The notes under the pieces: model-generated
Told to the model about the DNA's origin: nothing
The model's input: only the letters and a program-made list of their open reading frames with translations
The model's database searches: none
Origin: Sipunculus nudus
Lineage: Eukaryota > Annelida > Sipuncula > Golfingiida > Sipunculidae
Direction: 5' to 3'
Length of the DNA: 64,000 nucleotides
Assembly: GCA_026874595.1 (NCBI GenBank)
Contig: CM049313.1
Span: 66,220,159-66,284,158 of the forward strand
Part shown: one piece after another, positions 23,805 through 34,070 of the stretch
How positions within the stretch are numbered: position 1 is the first letter of the stretch
Layout of the letters: each line of letters opens with the position of its first letter
Position numbers and translations under genes: made by a program

Positions 23805-24080
23805 GTGCGGAATATGACTCGCACAGTAAAGCTCAGATTCCTTACCTGCGGAGGGCGGCATGTGGTATGCGGATGGCGTGTTGAGAAATTTCATATGTAT
23901 CAGTGCGGCAGTATGCATGTTTTCTCTTTGTCACTCCGGGATGCGGAACTGGCAAAAATCGCTACATGCAGCGATTCGTTTTGCCGGCTACGCATTACGC
24001 ATGCCGGATCCGCGCATTAGGAATCTCACATTATTCATTTAGTCAATAACGGTGTTATCCGCATTCGTGCATAAGAGTCT
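23805..24080. repeat. CpG-rich imperfect foldback element
   Basis: The left side AGATTCCTTACCTGCGGAGGG...GGCATG pairs with the right side CATGCCGGATCCGCGCATTAGGAATCT. The inner hairpin GGCAAAAATCGCT / AGCGATTCGTTTTGCC closes at about 23950-23983. The overlapping plus and minus open frames are shadows of this palindrome. It is probably a MITE-like element. A related GTGCGGAATATGACTCG / CGCATTCGTGCATAAGAGTC pair extends the arms. Confidence 0.5.
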
Positions 24081-24363
24081 TAGCAAAACTCTATGTCAGT
24101 CAGAGAACAGGTATTAAATATGTAAATAAAAAGGAGTAGCGCTAGGATAGAGTACGATTGACGTATAATCATAGCAGGATATTTTAAATATGAACCATGT
24201 GACCTTATATTGTGCCGTAAGGTTAGCTTTTAAAAATCAACCATTAAGGAGATCTTACGCAAGCAGTAAATGGCAAAAGAAAACAAAAAGAAGAAAATGA
24301 ATTGTAATCGATGTTTTTGCACCAAAAAAAATTGTTTTGTTTTTTAATTTTTTATTTTTGATT

Positions 24364-24732
24364 GAGGTAACCGCCGCCATTTTTTTAATGCTAAATTAAC
24401 TACTTATATATCCATCTGCAGAATTCAATTCCGGTTGCGGACTACGTGACCGGGCAGAACATACGCTTCCTCTCATTTTATATCCTGCGGTTAAACAGGC
24501 CTGGTGACTACTGAACCTGCGGGCCATGGTTGCGTAATCGTCCCTAATGCTGGGTCGTACCACCTTGGAACCCCCGAAAGGAACACTCGTTAGTGAGTGA
24601 AACACGGCTGCTGGGCACGGCCTACCCATTAAGCCTGCAGAGCGCTTCCCCTGGGTTGCGGCCGTCTCGGCTGAGATTCGAACTCACGATCTCTCGGCTT
24701 TGAATCGTGTGCTCTATCCCTGCGCCTGAGAC
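24364..24732 (-). repeat. tRNA-derived SINE, family A copy 2 (full-length)
   Basis: On the minus strand the head has an A box (CAGGCGCAGGGATAGAGC, near 24711-24729) and a B box (GTGAGTTCGAATC, 24674-24686). The body contains the TACGACCCAGCATTAGGGACG block, and the end is GGCGGTTACCTC (24364-24375 inverted) followed by an A/T-rich tail. It is about 370 bases long, the most complete copy in the window. Confidence 0.8.
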
Positions 24733-25785
24733 AAAAAAATTGTTTTACCCAAATGTTTAATTAAACTTGGAAGCTCTGTGAAAAAGGGTCCTCTTTATGA
24801 AAAAAAATGTCATTTATTGAGTAAAAGATCGTGCAGTATATATAGTAATACAAATTCAACACGGCAGCTTTCTTTAGCAAATGTACGGTAATATGTTTAT
24901 TGACGCTACATTTACAGCCAGTTATTTTAATACAGTAAGTGTTATTAATGTCTTGAAGGTTTTTTAATGAAACTTTGTATTTGCTGACGAATACACTGAT
25001 CAAACAGAAAATGTTTCCCCCTTTTCTAAATCAGTGATGATATTGATGTCAGTTTTTTAATGTGATATCATAATGGCGTAGTAAGTGTCAGAAACAATTC
25101 CAGTCAATAAGACAAATGGCAGCCTTTGTATTCTCATTAAAAAGATTACATGATTATCTGGCTAGATAAAACGGTTTTATGTATGTCCTCTGTAAAAGCA
25201 AAGATTCCTCTGTAAGGCCCTTCCCGGGAACAGAACGGTGGTATTTAATCATAATAACAACTTTCCGTTCTTCAGAGATTCCATATGATTTTATATTCAC
25301 ATATAACAACAAAGAGTCAATCAACGACACCAACTTTCATGTAAAAGATTTATGTTAACTTGCCAAAAAGGGAAGAAATATTAAATAAAGATAAAATGAT
25401 GTTCATTGACACAACTAAACATCCACTTTAATTGACTATTTTATTCATAACTTGTAAAATAAAGACGGACAAGTGGTATTTTATTTCTTGTCTCTCAATG
25501 CCGCCCTCTTCCACGTGAGACGATTACATTTGCTCATTCATTCACATAAAAACTAACCTCTATTAAAGAAATAATGTACTTTTTCCAATTTTTGCGCACG
25601 GGAGGATTAGAAGTATAAGACCAAAAAATATTTATTTATAGTTACATTTGTGTATTTGTTATATAGACATGTATATACATATAAATTATGATAATGATAA
25701 TAATTATTATTATTTTAGTACTATTTTGTAAATTAATATAACTATTACAATTATTATTTCAACAGAAATACTTAAAATTAAAATG
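24733..25785. other. No recognised feature
   Basis: AT-rich sequence; open frames are short and without domains. Confidence 0.35.

Positions 25786-25877
<92 letters not shown>
25786..25877. repeat. (AAT)n/(ATT)n palindromic microsatellite
   Basis: An AAT run switches to ATT at 25834/25835, giving a perfect inverted repeat with 43-base arms and no loop (25792-25877). Confidence 0.9.
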
Positions 25878-25878
<1 letters not shown>

Positions 25879-26068
25879 ATGGTAACTAGATAGAAATTCC
25901 CATGCTTGAATAATGATGTATAATAATGATAAAAATAAAAATAACAAAAAATTACAATAATAACAATAAAATAATACTAATACGATTAATAGCCAAAAGA
26001 CTAAGAATACTAATACTACATCTACTACCATTATAACTACTAACTAATAATAATAATCACTAGAAATA

Positions 26069-26415
26069 TGCATTCTCAGGATTGTAAGCCTCCACAATAT
26101 GGGGGGGGGGGGGAGAAATGATTCTCCTAAACCCATGTTTGCTTTCACTTATTCGGCCCGTATTCCCTGCTTCATTCGTGCATAAGTGACTGAACATCTG
26201 TGAATTTTCCATAATGACTTCCCTGGATCTGGATCCTGTACCGGATCCACACAAAAATCTGATCGATTTTTTCATTGGCTCCTTCCCGAAATTCCTGGAA
26301 ATTATCATAAGATTCCGTGAATGCGTGAGTTATGTTGTGAACAAAACGTTCACATATACACACCATCACACGTGCGCGAACTTGGATGAACGCATACCCT
26401 TCAGGCAGGGCCGTA
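26069..26415 (-). repeat. Dispersed repeat family C, copy 2
   Basis: Matches 51444-51756 in the same orientation and 8688-8890 inverted. Shared blocks include TGCATTCT, TATTCGGCCC, CATTCGTGCATAA, GCCGGATC-type, ATGTTGTGAACAAA and GGCATACC-type motifs. A G-run (26101-26113) interrupts this copy. Open frames here are repeat-derived. Confidence 0.6.
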
Positions 26416-26427
26416 AAAATAATATCA

Positions 26428-26480
26428 ACAATTATTATTATTATTATTATTAATATAATTATCATTTTTATTATCATTAT
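26428..26480. repeat. (ATT)n microsatellite
   Basis: A short, partly interrupted ATT run next to family C copy 2. Confidence 0.7.
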
Positions 26481-26807
26481 TGTTTCTGCCTATCCATTAA
26501 TGGGGATATTTGTTTTTGCATTTTCTCCACCTATTCCTAGTTGGAGATATTTGTTTCCCATTATTATTCTTATTATTCTGCCACTTTTTTTGTCCAATTT
26601 TAATTGTATTTACCACGGATGAACCTTATTTTGGCCCATTTTCAGTGACATTGACCAAGTTTTCAAGGTCAGATTTTCACATTTGTAATGTCGATTTTCT
26701 TCTATAAACTTTACAGAAAAATGGATTAAAATCTCACTGTTATATACTGTTCAAGACATTTCTAAATTGGGGAAAATCTTTGAATTCACTCGTGCGGAAC
26801 ATTACAA

Positions 26808-26811
<4 letters not shown>

Positions 26812-26866
<55 letters not shown>
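26812..26866. repeat. (TA)n microsatellite
   Basis: An uninterrupted TA run of about 54 bases. Confidence 0.9.
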
Positions 26867-26868
<2 letters not shown>

Positions 26869-28139
26869 CACGGACCTTTAGGCCTACGACTAAATTTGTT
26901 TTCTCAATATGACTTAGTCTAACGCAACAAATGTTTTTTTATTCATTTAACTCAGTTTTTGTAAATACAGTTAAAGGTCATAACATTATATACTCCGCTG
27001 TGCCTTTAAAAATACTTTGATTCGCTGATGTTTAATATTTACGATCAAGAAATACAGTACTTCCACATAAAGTAATATGTAAGTCCCCATTCCTAAATTC
27101 TCGCGATAAGTTTGTCCAGGGATTTAGTATAACCAATCTTTTCACTGTTTTTCCAATATTCTGACCTGATTATATAGCCTGGTATACCTGATATATCAAA
27201 CTGCGGAAAATTTATAGAAGTTATGTATATTTGATACCTACATAACCGTCAAACCTGTTCCCAATTGCCCAGGCCGTCTCTATCCCCCGACATTGCACAT
27301 GAAAGAGGACCCTGTTGATGTATTATGAGGAAGGACACGCTACTTAGTGAGGCGCTTTTCCGCCAAATAAACTGGCTCTTGGGGCTTATTTTTGTATACG
27401 TATATTGATCTCATAAATGCACTTTAGACCCATAGTTATATTTTTCAGGCCCTGTGGTGATCTTGTTTTCCATGTATGACTTTTTCCTGTCATGTATAAC
27501 GCATATAAATGATGAAAAGCTTGAGCACTGATCTCAAGTGCACATCTCAAGGGTATAGACGTGTCAGGAGCGGCGCCCCGACATTCCTTGGTGCACCACG
27601 AAAAATCCAAACGTATTAAATCTTCAAAACTATAAATCACTCCCCGACAGCTGACCTTGCCTCTTGGAATCAAGGTCATTATATAGAATCCTCAGGGAGA
27701 ATTCTCTGTTAAAGACTACTTGATCTGTGACTTATCAAATCGGTCATTCTACCCAAGAGGCAAAGTTGTCGTCAGCGTTTGTTTGAGCGTCTGATTGAAC
27801 TAAATGCTAAACTTGTCTGATAAACTTGGAATGTGACATGGACTTGAGTTCCAAAGGACATGGACTTGAAGAAGGTGGATTTAATGGTCAAGGACTCTAT
27901 TTTGGACTTATACTCAAATGGCTTGGATACGGAGATGCACATTGAAACGGATAGTTTAGACTTGACTTAAACACTGTAGCTAATAAAAAAAGAAACATGT
28001 TTATTTTACATGGATATATCACTAGTAAAATATTAAATGCAAAGCACACTGCAAAGCTCGGTTGGCGGCGTTCGGTAGTCTGTAGGGGTGGAAAAAATCA
28101 GACAAGCCGAAGAAAACCATCGATCTTGGACGTGCTAAG
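26867..28139. other. No recognised gene
   Basis: Mixed AT-rich sequence. The part 27838-27968 consists of degenerate GGACTTGA/GGACTC motifs like those at 12150 and 53970. Nothing else is supported. Confidence 0.35.
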
Positions 28140-28808
28140 AACAAAATATATAGGTTACAATGACCAAATTTCAGGTTTCCATGGATATAATCCCAAGAAT
28201 TCCCGGAAAGTTATGTTAGAATATTCTAGGCCTCACGAATACAATTTGTGCAATGTCTGACATTTTCAGTGCTCATATTCATATTTTGGCCAGTCGTTCT
28301 CATATTATAGGTCACCATGACATAGTTTTAGTTTCCGGGTATTTGCCCAGAACCGCCCTGGTTGTTGTATGATGATTCTAGGCCTAACATATACAATCTG
28401 TGTCCTGCCTGACAGTCTGGTTGCTCATAATCATATTTCTGGCCAGTTGTAAATAGAATAAAGGTCACCATGACCTAGTTACAGGTTTTCAAGAAGATTT
28501 GCCCAAAAACTCCCTGGTTGTTACATAAGTTGATTCTAGGCCTAGCGGATACAATTTGTGTGTTGAGTGACTATCTAGATGCTCATAATCATATTTTGGC
28601 AAGTTGTACTCAGAATATAGGTCACCATGACCTAGTTTCAGGTTTCTCGGGAGATTTGCCCAGAACCTCCTTGAATGATATTTAAGATAATTTTAGGCCA
28701 AACGGTTACCATTGGTGCCCTTATTAACGGACTGCCGGAGAGATGGCCGGACAACAGACAGTGATCGCTATACAGTGCAGATGACTTTCACTCAGATGAG
28801 AAATAAAA
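28140..28808 (+). repeat. Core-repeat element (family D), copy A
   Basis: About four tandem units of about 155 bases each carry a TTTCAGGTTTCC-like motif (28169, 28329, 28482, 28637) and TTCTAGGCCTA...CAATTTGTG. Three of the unit starts carry GGTCACCATGAC palindromes; two are perfect AGGTCACCATGACCT (28462-28476, 28619-28633) and one has a mismatch (28309-28323). The 3' end has the GTGATCGCTATA...CAGATGACTTTCACTCAG terminal block. The 5' terminal TGGCCCATGG block is missing. Confidence 0.7.
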
Positions 28809-28843
28809 CGTGTTTACTGTATTTTAAATAATGTGACGTCAAG

Positions 28844-29094
28844 TGTTACGGAACTTAATATCAACAGATCTCATAGTCGTGACGAACTAAATTTTGTCAT
28901 AGAGATAAAAAAAAATCAGATTCTGTAACACTAGGCAGCGTGAAAAGTCTAGGGGGAATGAATAAAGAAGTCAGTGTTTTTTCGTTAACAAATAATTATA
29001 ATTTTATTCTTAAAACAATCCTAACATTACAACACCCTAAATCAATACAATCCCACAGTAAAACAACAGTGCAACAGCAAATCAATACAATTGT
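28844..29094 (-). mobile_element. Older LTR, 3' part, interrupted by the full element
   Basis: The reverse complement is the 3' third of the family LTR (AATTGTATTGATTT..., GTTAACGAAAAAACACTGA, CACGCTGCCTAGTGTTACAG, ending TTCCGTAACA). It abuts the 5' LTR of the full element at 29095. Its missing 5' part continues at 36644-37275. The outer flanks TCAAG (28839-28843) and TTAAG (37276-37280) look like a decayed 5-bp target duplication. Confidence 0.85.
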
Positions 29095-29864
29095 TGTTAC
29101 AGGTGCCCTTTTTATTGTGTGACAAGGGCGTGTCTTGCCGCGTATTGCATTCTCAGTTTAATCCGTACTGGTTGAACTCTCGTGTTCATGCTAGCTTTGG
29201 GCTTTCTCGCTTACGTATGAACCCTAATGTGTAGAGACACAACGATGTTTTTCTAGATGATTCCTGTAACGCGTGTTTACTGTGTGTCGTGTTGGATTCT
29301 TTAAACTGTTCGAGAAGTGGAAAATTCTCGGCTTGGGATGAGAAGTTATAAATAGGGGCTGTGTTATAAACCGAGAGAGAGGTTTAAGAATATTCCAGCG
29401 GACGCAGACGTGTGGGACCTATCCGATTATCCAGTAATTTCAGGGATTCTACTATTACTAACTCTATACAATTCAATGCTGTCTGCCTCAAGTTTACTTT
29501 CTGGATTGTTTCAAGAGCTTAACATTGGACTGTTATTCTCCGAGAGTATACATTAAAAGAACTTGCCGCTGTGGCGGTGATGGTATCCATGTACTGTGCA
29601 CTTTGTTTATTAGGCTGTGTGGTTATATTGATTTGATGATATACTGTTATTGTACTGTGTAATTCTATTGATTTAGTGTACTGTAATGTAAGGGTTGTTT
29701 TAAGGATAATTTATAGTTATTTGTTAACAAAAAAACACTGACCCCTGATTCATTCTCCTAAACATTACACGCTGCCTAGTGTTACAGAATCTGTTTTTTT
29801 ATCTCCATTACAAAATTTATGTTCATCACGCATAAGTGATCTGTTTATATTAGGTTCCGTAATA
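29095..29864 (+). repeat. 5' LTR
   Basis: It runs from TGTTACAGGTGCCC to TTCCGTAATA; the terminal CA has mutated to TA. It contains TATAAATAGGGG (29347-29358), the candidate promoter, and the GTGTGGGACCTATCCGATTA block shared with the 3' LTR. It is about 36 bases shorter than the 3' LTR, because the GGCGCCTGTGTCTGG segment of the 3' copy is missing. Confidence 0.88.
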
Positions 29865-29870
29865 TAAAAT

Positions 29871-29888
29871 TCGGGGCTCGTCTGGGAG
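29871..29888 (+). promoter_or_regulatory. Primer-binding site, tRNA-Pro-like
   Basis: TCGGGGCTCGTCTGGGAG matches 15 of 18 bases of the TGGGGGCTCGTCCGGGAT site used by tRNA-Pro-primed retroelements. It lies six bases after the 5' LTR end. Confidence 0.6.
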
Positions 29889-30028
29889 GCGTAATAGTTT
29901 TGAAAATTTATTAGGTTTGACCTAGTCACATTATTTTATCATACATTGTTTACAAGATTATATACTATTTACAATAAATCGTTAACAGGACACTCAGTGG
30001 TTTTTTGTTATTATTTTTACATCATAAC

Positions 30029-31281
30029 ATGGATGATTTCAAACCTGAGACATTTGTTGACGATCCCGACCTTGATCAACCTGAACAGATGACAAAGGAA
30101 CAGTTGTTGCGTTTGGGACAACACTTAGGGCTAAGTGTGAAAAAGCTTTGAGAAAGCCTGATAACGTTGCTAAAATCATGCAAGATCTAGTTAGCAAAGG
30201 TTTAATTGAAGAGAGTGAAGTTGAAACATCAAAAAATGACAGCCTTGCTATGAAATTAGAATTATAAAAGTTAGAAATGCACCATGAGTTCCAATAACAG
30301 TTGGAATAAGAAAAACAAACAGAGGAGAGGAAATAACATGAAAGGTTAGAAAGAGAAAGACTAGAAAAGAAAAAGAAATTGAATTAAAACGACTGGATTT
30401 AGAAAGACTTAAACTAGAACATAGTCTACGTGCTGCCCCAACTCACAGTTTTGATGTTACTAAACACATTAGACTTGCCCCACCTTTTCAAGAAAAAGAG
30501 GTTGATAAATATTTCCTACACTTTGAGAAGGTAGCTGAAAATTTAAAATGGCCTAAGGAAAATTGGAATATGCTGTTACAAAGTGTATTGACTGGCAAGG
30601 CCAGAGAAATGTATACAGAGCTTTCAGTAGAAGCTGCTGCTGACTATGTCCTGGTAAACGGTTAATCCTAAAAGGTTATGAGTTAGTTCCGAAGGCTTAC
30701 GGCCAGAAAATCAGAAATTGGGAAAAGCAGAAAAAAGAACAGACCTACGTCGAATTTGCTAGGAAAAAAAGAGCAGTTGTTTGATCGCTATTGTAGTTCT
30801 AAAAATGTAATGAAAGTTTATGAAAATTTGCGCCTTCTTGATGAGAAAACACTTGACATTGCTGCTCAGATAGCTAATGATTATTCATTGACACAAAATA
30901 TCCTTTACTAGCAAATCAAACCAGTCATTCACGAATAAGAATGTAAAACGGTATGGTCAAAAGAAGTTTACAGCGCAGTCACCGAGTACTAGTAGTCCTG
31001 ATAGTTCAACAAAGCCCATAGCTACACCTCAGTCCACATCCACTGTGTCTAAGTCCAACAAAGACCAGTCATTTTCAAGGAAAATCTGTAATTACTGCAA
31101 GAAGGAAGGTCATCTAATATCTGACTGCTGGAAACTTGCGAATAAACAAAATAGCAAACCATCTGGTTTTGTTTCAAAATCTATGCATAGCATAATACAA
31201 GAGCCAGGCCCTTTTCATGTAAATAAGGGGTACAACTCCTTTATTGACTCTGGTAAAGAGTTTGATTTTACGGAGGCCTAA
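30029..31281 (+). pseudogene. Retrotransposon gag, frameshifted, with CCHC zinc knuckle
   Basis: The ATG at 30029 opens MDDFKPETFVDDPDLD, followed by a SAP-like helix (MTKEQLLRLGQHLGL) that hits a TGA after 41 codons. The reading continues in another frame as RKPDNVAKIMQDLVSKGLI. Later parts include HIRLAPPFQEKEVDKYFLHF, a retrotransposon-gag/SCAN-like capsid start, and YVEFAR...EQLFDRYCSSKNV. The nucleocapsid knuckle CX2CX4HX4C (CNYCKKEGHLISDC) is intact at 31087-31128, within an open frame at 31045-31281. Several frameshifts and stops, for example after AMKLEL, make gag non-functional. In a live element it packages the RNA into particles. Confidence 0.8.
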
Positions 31282-31770
31282 GTGCTGTCTGAATCCAAAG
31301 AAGATTCCGTAGCTTGCGGGGTAAAAACCTCAGTTGATTCCTGCGAGGAATTTTATAAGGCTAGGTCCTTTTAAGACTCCTGCAAGGAGTATTCTCTGGA
31401 TAAGGCTAAGTCCTTTTATGACTCTTGCTAGAATATTTCAAATGAAGTCAGGTCCTCTTATGACAAACAGAAGTTTGTTTCTGCTGAAGAAAATTCCTCT
31501 GTTGACTCCCGTGAGGAGCTGATAATAAAAAGGATGAAGATTCCTTAAATGACTCTGAAAAAGAGTTTATGACTGACAATGTCAATTTCAGTTCTTTTTT
31601 TTTTGTTTTGTATCACTTTCGGGTGATTTTTCAGACTCTACCCCTTTTAGAAGAGGTCTTTTTCTGTTGCACATGCACTTGTTTGTGGTGTGTTTTCGGA
31701 CAGGCACACTTCGGTTCCGCTTCACAGTATCCATTTAAAGCCAGATTTAATTTCTGAAAATATTAATTAA
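31282..31770 (+). repeat. Gag-protease spacer with degenerate tandem repeats
   Basis: Motifs like GACTCCTGC(G/A)AGGA...TAAGGCTA(G/A)GTCCTTTTA recur about every 50-60 bases between 31320 and 31560, giving a low-complexity acidic repeat (DSCEEFYKARSF-like) with stops. It precedes the protease remnant. No DSG/DTG protease active site is visible. Confidence 0.5.
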
Positions 31771-31774
31771 GAAC

Positions 31775-31905
31775 TTCTTTACCCTTTAAGGGAATTCAGT
31801 TGCTGCTAGGCAATGATGTTGCGGGTGGCAGAGTACAGCCTGTACCAATAGTGACAGTAAAGCCGTCACTTGATTTGGACACTGATCCGGAAAGTCAGGA
31901 AATTC
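31775..31905 (+). pseudogene. Protease C-terminal remnant
   Basis: The stretch GIQLLLGNDVAGGRVQPVPI matches the conserved end of the aspartic protease domain of gypsy-type elements (LLGNDLAGG-type motif). The N-terminal half with the catalytic Asp was not found upstream, and flanking frames are broken. The domain would cleave the Gag-Pol polyprotein. Confidence 0.6.
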
Positions 31906-32227
31906 CTGGTTTGTATCCTTCATGTGCTGTTACTGGATCTATTTGCCAAGAAAAACACACATTAGGATAATGGTCCAGATAATAACACTGTGGGAGTCAC
32001 TAGTAACTCGTCTAAGGACTCGCCCGTACAGGATGCAGTATTCTCAAGGTCAGAACTTATCGCGGAACAGCATGAGGACCCTGATATTTCATGATATCTG
32101 ATATGGACCCTGATGTTTCCCAGGGCAGTTTCTGAAGATGAACTGGCAGAGAACCCAGTTTGTTTCAATGTTAAAACGGAGTGCTTATGCGTAAATGGCG
32201 ACCATCTGATGTATGTGCTGATGATAA

Positions 32228-33246
32228 GTGGCCATCAAACATCAAATAGTAATGCCCAAAAGCTTTTGCAATGAAATTCTAAGCATGGCACATGAGACTC
32301 CTTTGTCTGGCCATTTAGGTATAAATAAAACTTATCAAAAAGTTAGTACTCACTTCTTTTGGCCTTACCTCAGAAAAGATGTTGTACATTATTGTAAATC
32401 GTGCCATACATGCCAGATGATAGGCAAGCCCAATCAGAAATCTCCTGAGGCCCCACTTAGGCCTATAACTGCTTTAGAGGAACCATTCAGTCGGATTTTT
32501 GTTGATTGTGTTGGACCACTGCCAAAAACAAAATCTGGACATGAATACTTGCTGATAATTAGGTGCGCATCTACCAGGTTCCCTGAGGCAATACCATTGC
32601 GCAAAATTAATGCTAAAAGTGATTTTAAAGCTCTGGCCAAGTTTTTTACAACTTTTGGATTACCAAAATCCGTCCGGTCTGACCAAGGGTCTAATTTTCT
32701 GGCTGGCGTATTCCAACAAGTTATGCTTGAGCTAGGTATAAAACAGATCAGCTCTTTGTCATACCATCCTGAAAGTCAGGGCGCCCCCGAGCGTTTTCAC
32801 CAGACATTAAAAAACAGGATCAGGACCTATTGCTATGACACACAGAAAGACTTGGATGACGGAATCCACTTATTGCTGTTTGCTGTCAGAGAATCCTTTT
32901 AAGAATCCTTAGGTTTCAGTCCCTTTGAACTGGTTTTTGGACATCCGTTCCCGGACCATTGAAACTGCTTGAAGAAAAAATCTTGTGTAAAAATCCTGAT
33001 TCTCTTAGTTTACTGCAGTGTGTCTCAGACTTTCGCACTAAACTACACAATGCTTGTGAGGTTGCAAAGTCAAATTTAAAATCTGCACAGAGTGAAATGA
33101 AAACAAAGTGTGACAAGCACAGTGTATGTAGGACGTTTGAACCGGGTGAAAAGGTCCTTGCCTTACTTCCCATCCCTGGCAGACCTCATCTCTGCAAGCT
33201 AGGCATTTTGGTCCATACATTGTTGACAAGAAAGTCAGTGATTTAA
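32228..33246 (+). pseudogene. Integrase (Ty3/gypsy type), catalytic core intact
   Basis: A 224-codon open frame (32228-32902) carries the HHCC zinc finger (H22, H29, C59, C62) with the GHLGINKTY and FFWPYLRKDV motifs. The rve core has D93 (FVDCVGPLP), D152 (VRSDQGSNF) and E188 (GAPERFHQ), giving the D,D-35-E spacing. A TAA at 32900 interrupts it. A downstream frame (32959-33246) continues with the C-terminal region (CVSDFRTKLHNACEVAK..., FEPGEKVLALLP). The enzyme would insert the cDNA. It lies upstream of RT, unlike standard gypsy. Confidence 0.88.
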
Positions 33247-33399
33247 ATTACATACTGTTAAAGTAGATACTGATTGTAAGTGTGATGTAGACATGCAGTG
33301 TGGTACAGTACCATTAAAATAATCAGACGTGCTTAACAACCTGGATGCCAAACTGTCTACCCTTACCGCACAATAACAACAATACCTCAAGAACCTGCT

Positions 33400-34070
33400 G
33401 CGGAATTATGAGCATTGTTTAGTGACATTCCAACGCGAACTTACATATTGTGCCATGACGTCGATGTTGGCGAGGCAAGCGCCTCATCCATTTGGCTGTC
33501 AGGGACATTCAGGGCTGCGACGCATGTATTGATGACCTTATCGACACCTGGGAGAAACATCTGCAAGTTCTTCGCGACCTCTTCGAAAGACTCAGTGAAG
33601 CACGTCTGACCATCAACTTAGTAACATCTGGGTTTTGTCATGCACAAGTTACACTTTTTTGTCATATTGTAGGGCAGGGTCAGGTAAAGCCTGTTGATGC
33701 TAAGATAAATGCTATTTCTACATTTCCTAGACCAGAGAACAAAAAGCAAATAATGCGTTTTCTTGGAATGGTTGGATACTACATGAAGTTTTGTGCAAAT
33801 TGTTCTGCTGTAGCTGAACATTTGACTAATTTGTTAAAGAAGAAACAAAAGTTTGTATGGAATGTTCAGTGTGAAAATGCATTTCAGAATTTAAAAGCAA
33901 TTGTTCAAAGTTCACCAGTTTTAGCAGCTCCAGACTTTTCTGTACCTTTTACGTTAGCTGTAAATGCTAGTGATGCTGCTGCTGGTGCTGTGTTGTTACA
34001 GGAAGGCAATGCTGGCATTGATCATCCGATTTGTTATTTCTCTAGAAAGTTTAATGCAAACCAGAACAGG
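33400..34070 (+). pseudogene. Reverse transcriptase (deleted palm) and RNase H N-terminal half
   Basis: The linker FSDIPTRTY-x2-CHDVDVGEAS, which normally leads into RT, is fused near 33480 to the C-terminal part of RT (DACIDDLIDTWEKHLQVL). The fingers and most of the palm are therefore deleted. The catalytic Y-x-DD box survives as CIDD. RT thumb (RPENKKQIMRFLGMVGYY) and the RNase H start (FTLAVNASDAAAGAVLLQ, FSRKFNANQNR) follow in one open frame. The frame then runs into an inserted repeat at 34071. The two polymerase Asp residues are present, but the enzyme cannot work without the missing subdomains. Confidence 0.85.

Noticed and set aside
25759-26031. 90-codon minus frame with poly-Asn and poly-Tyr
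   Set aside because: It is the translation of the AAT/ATT microsatellite.
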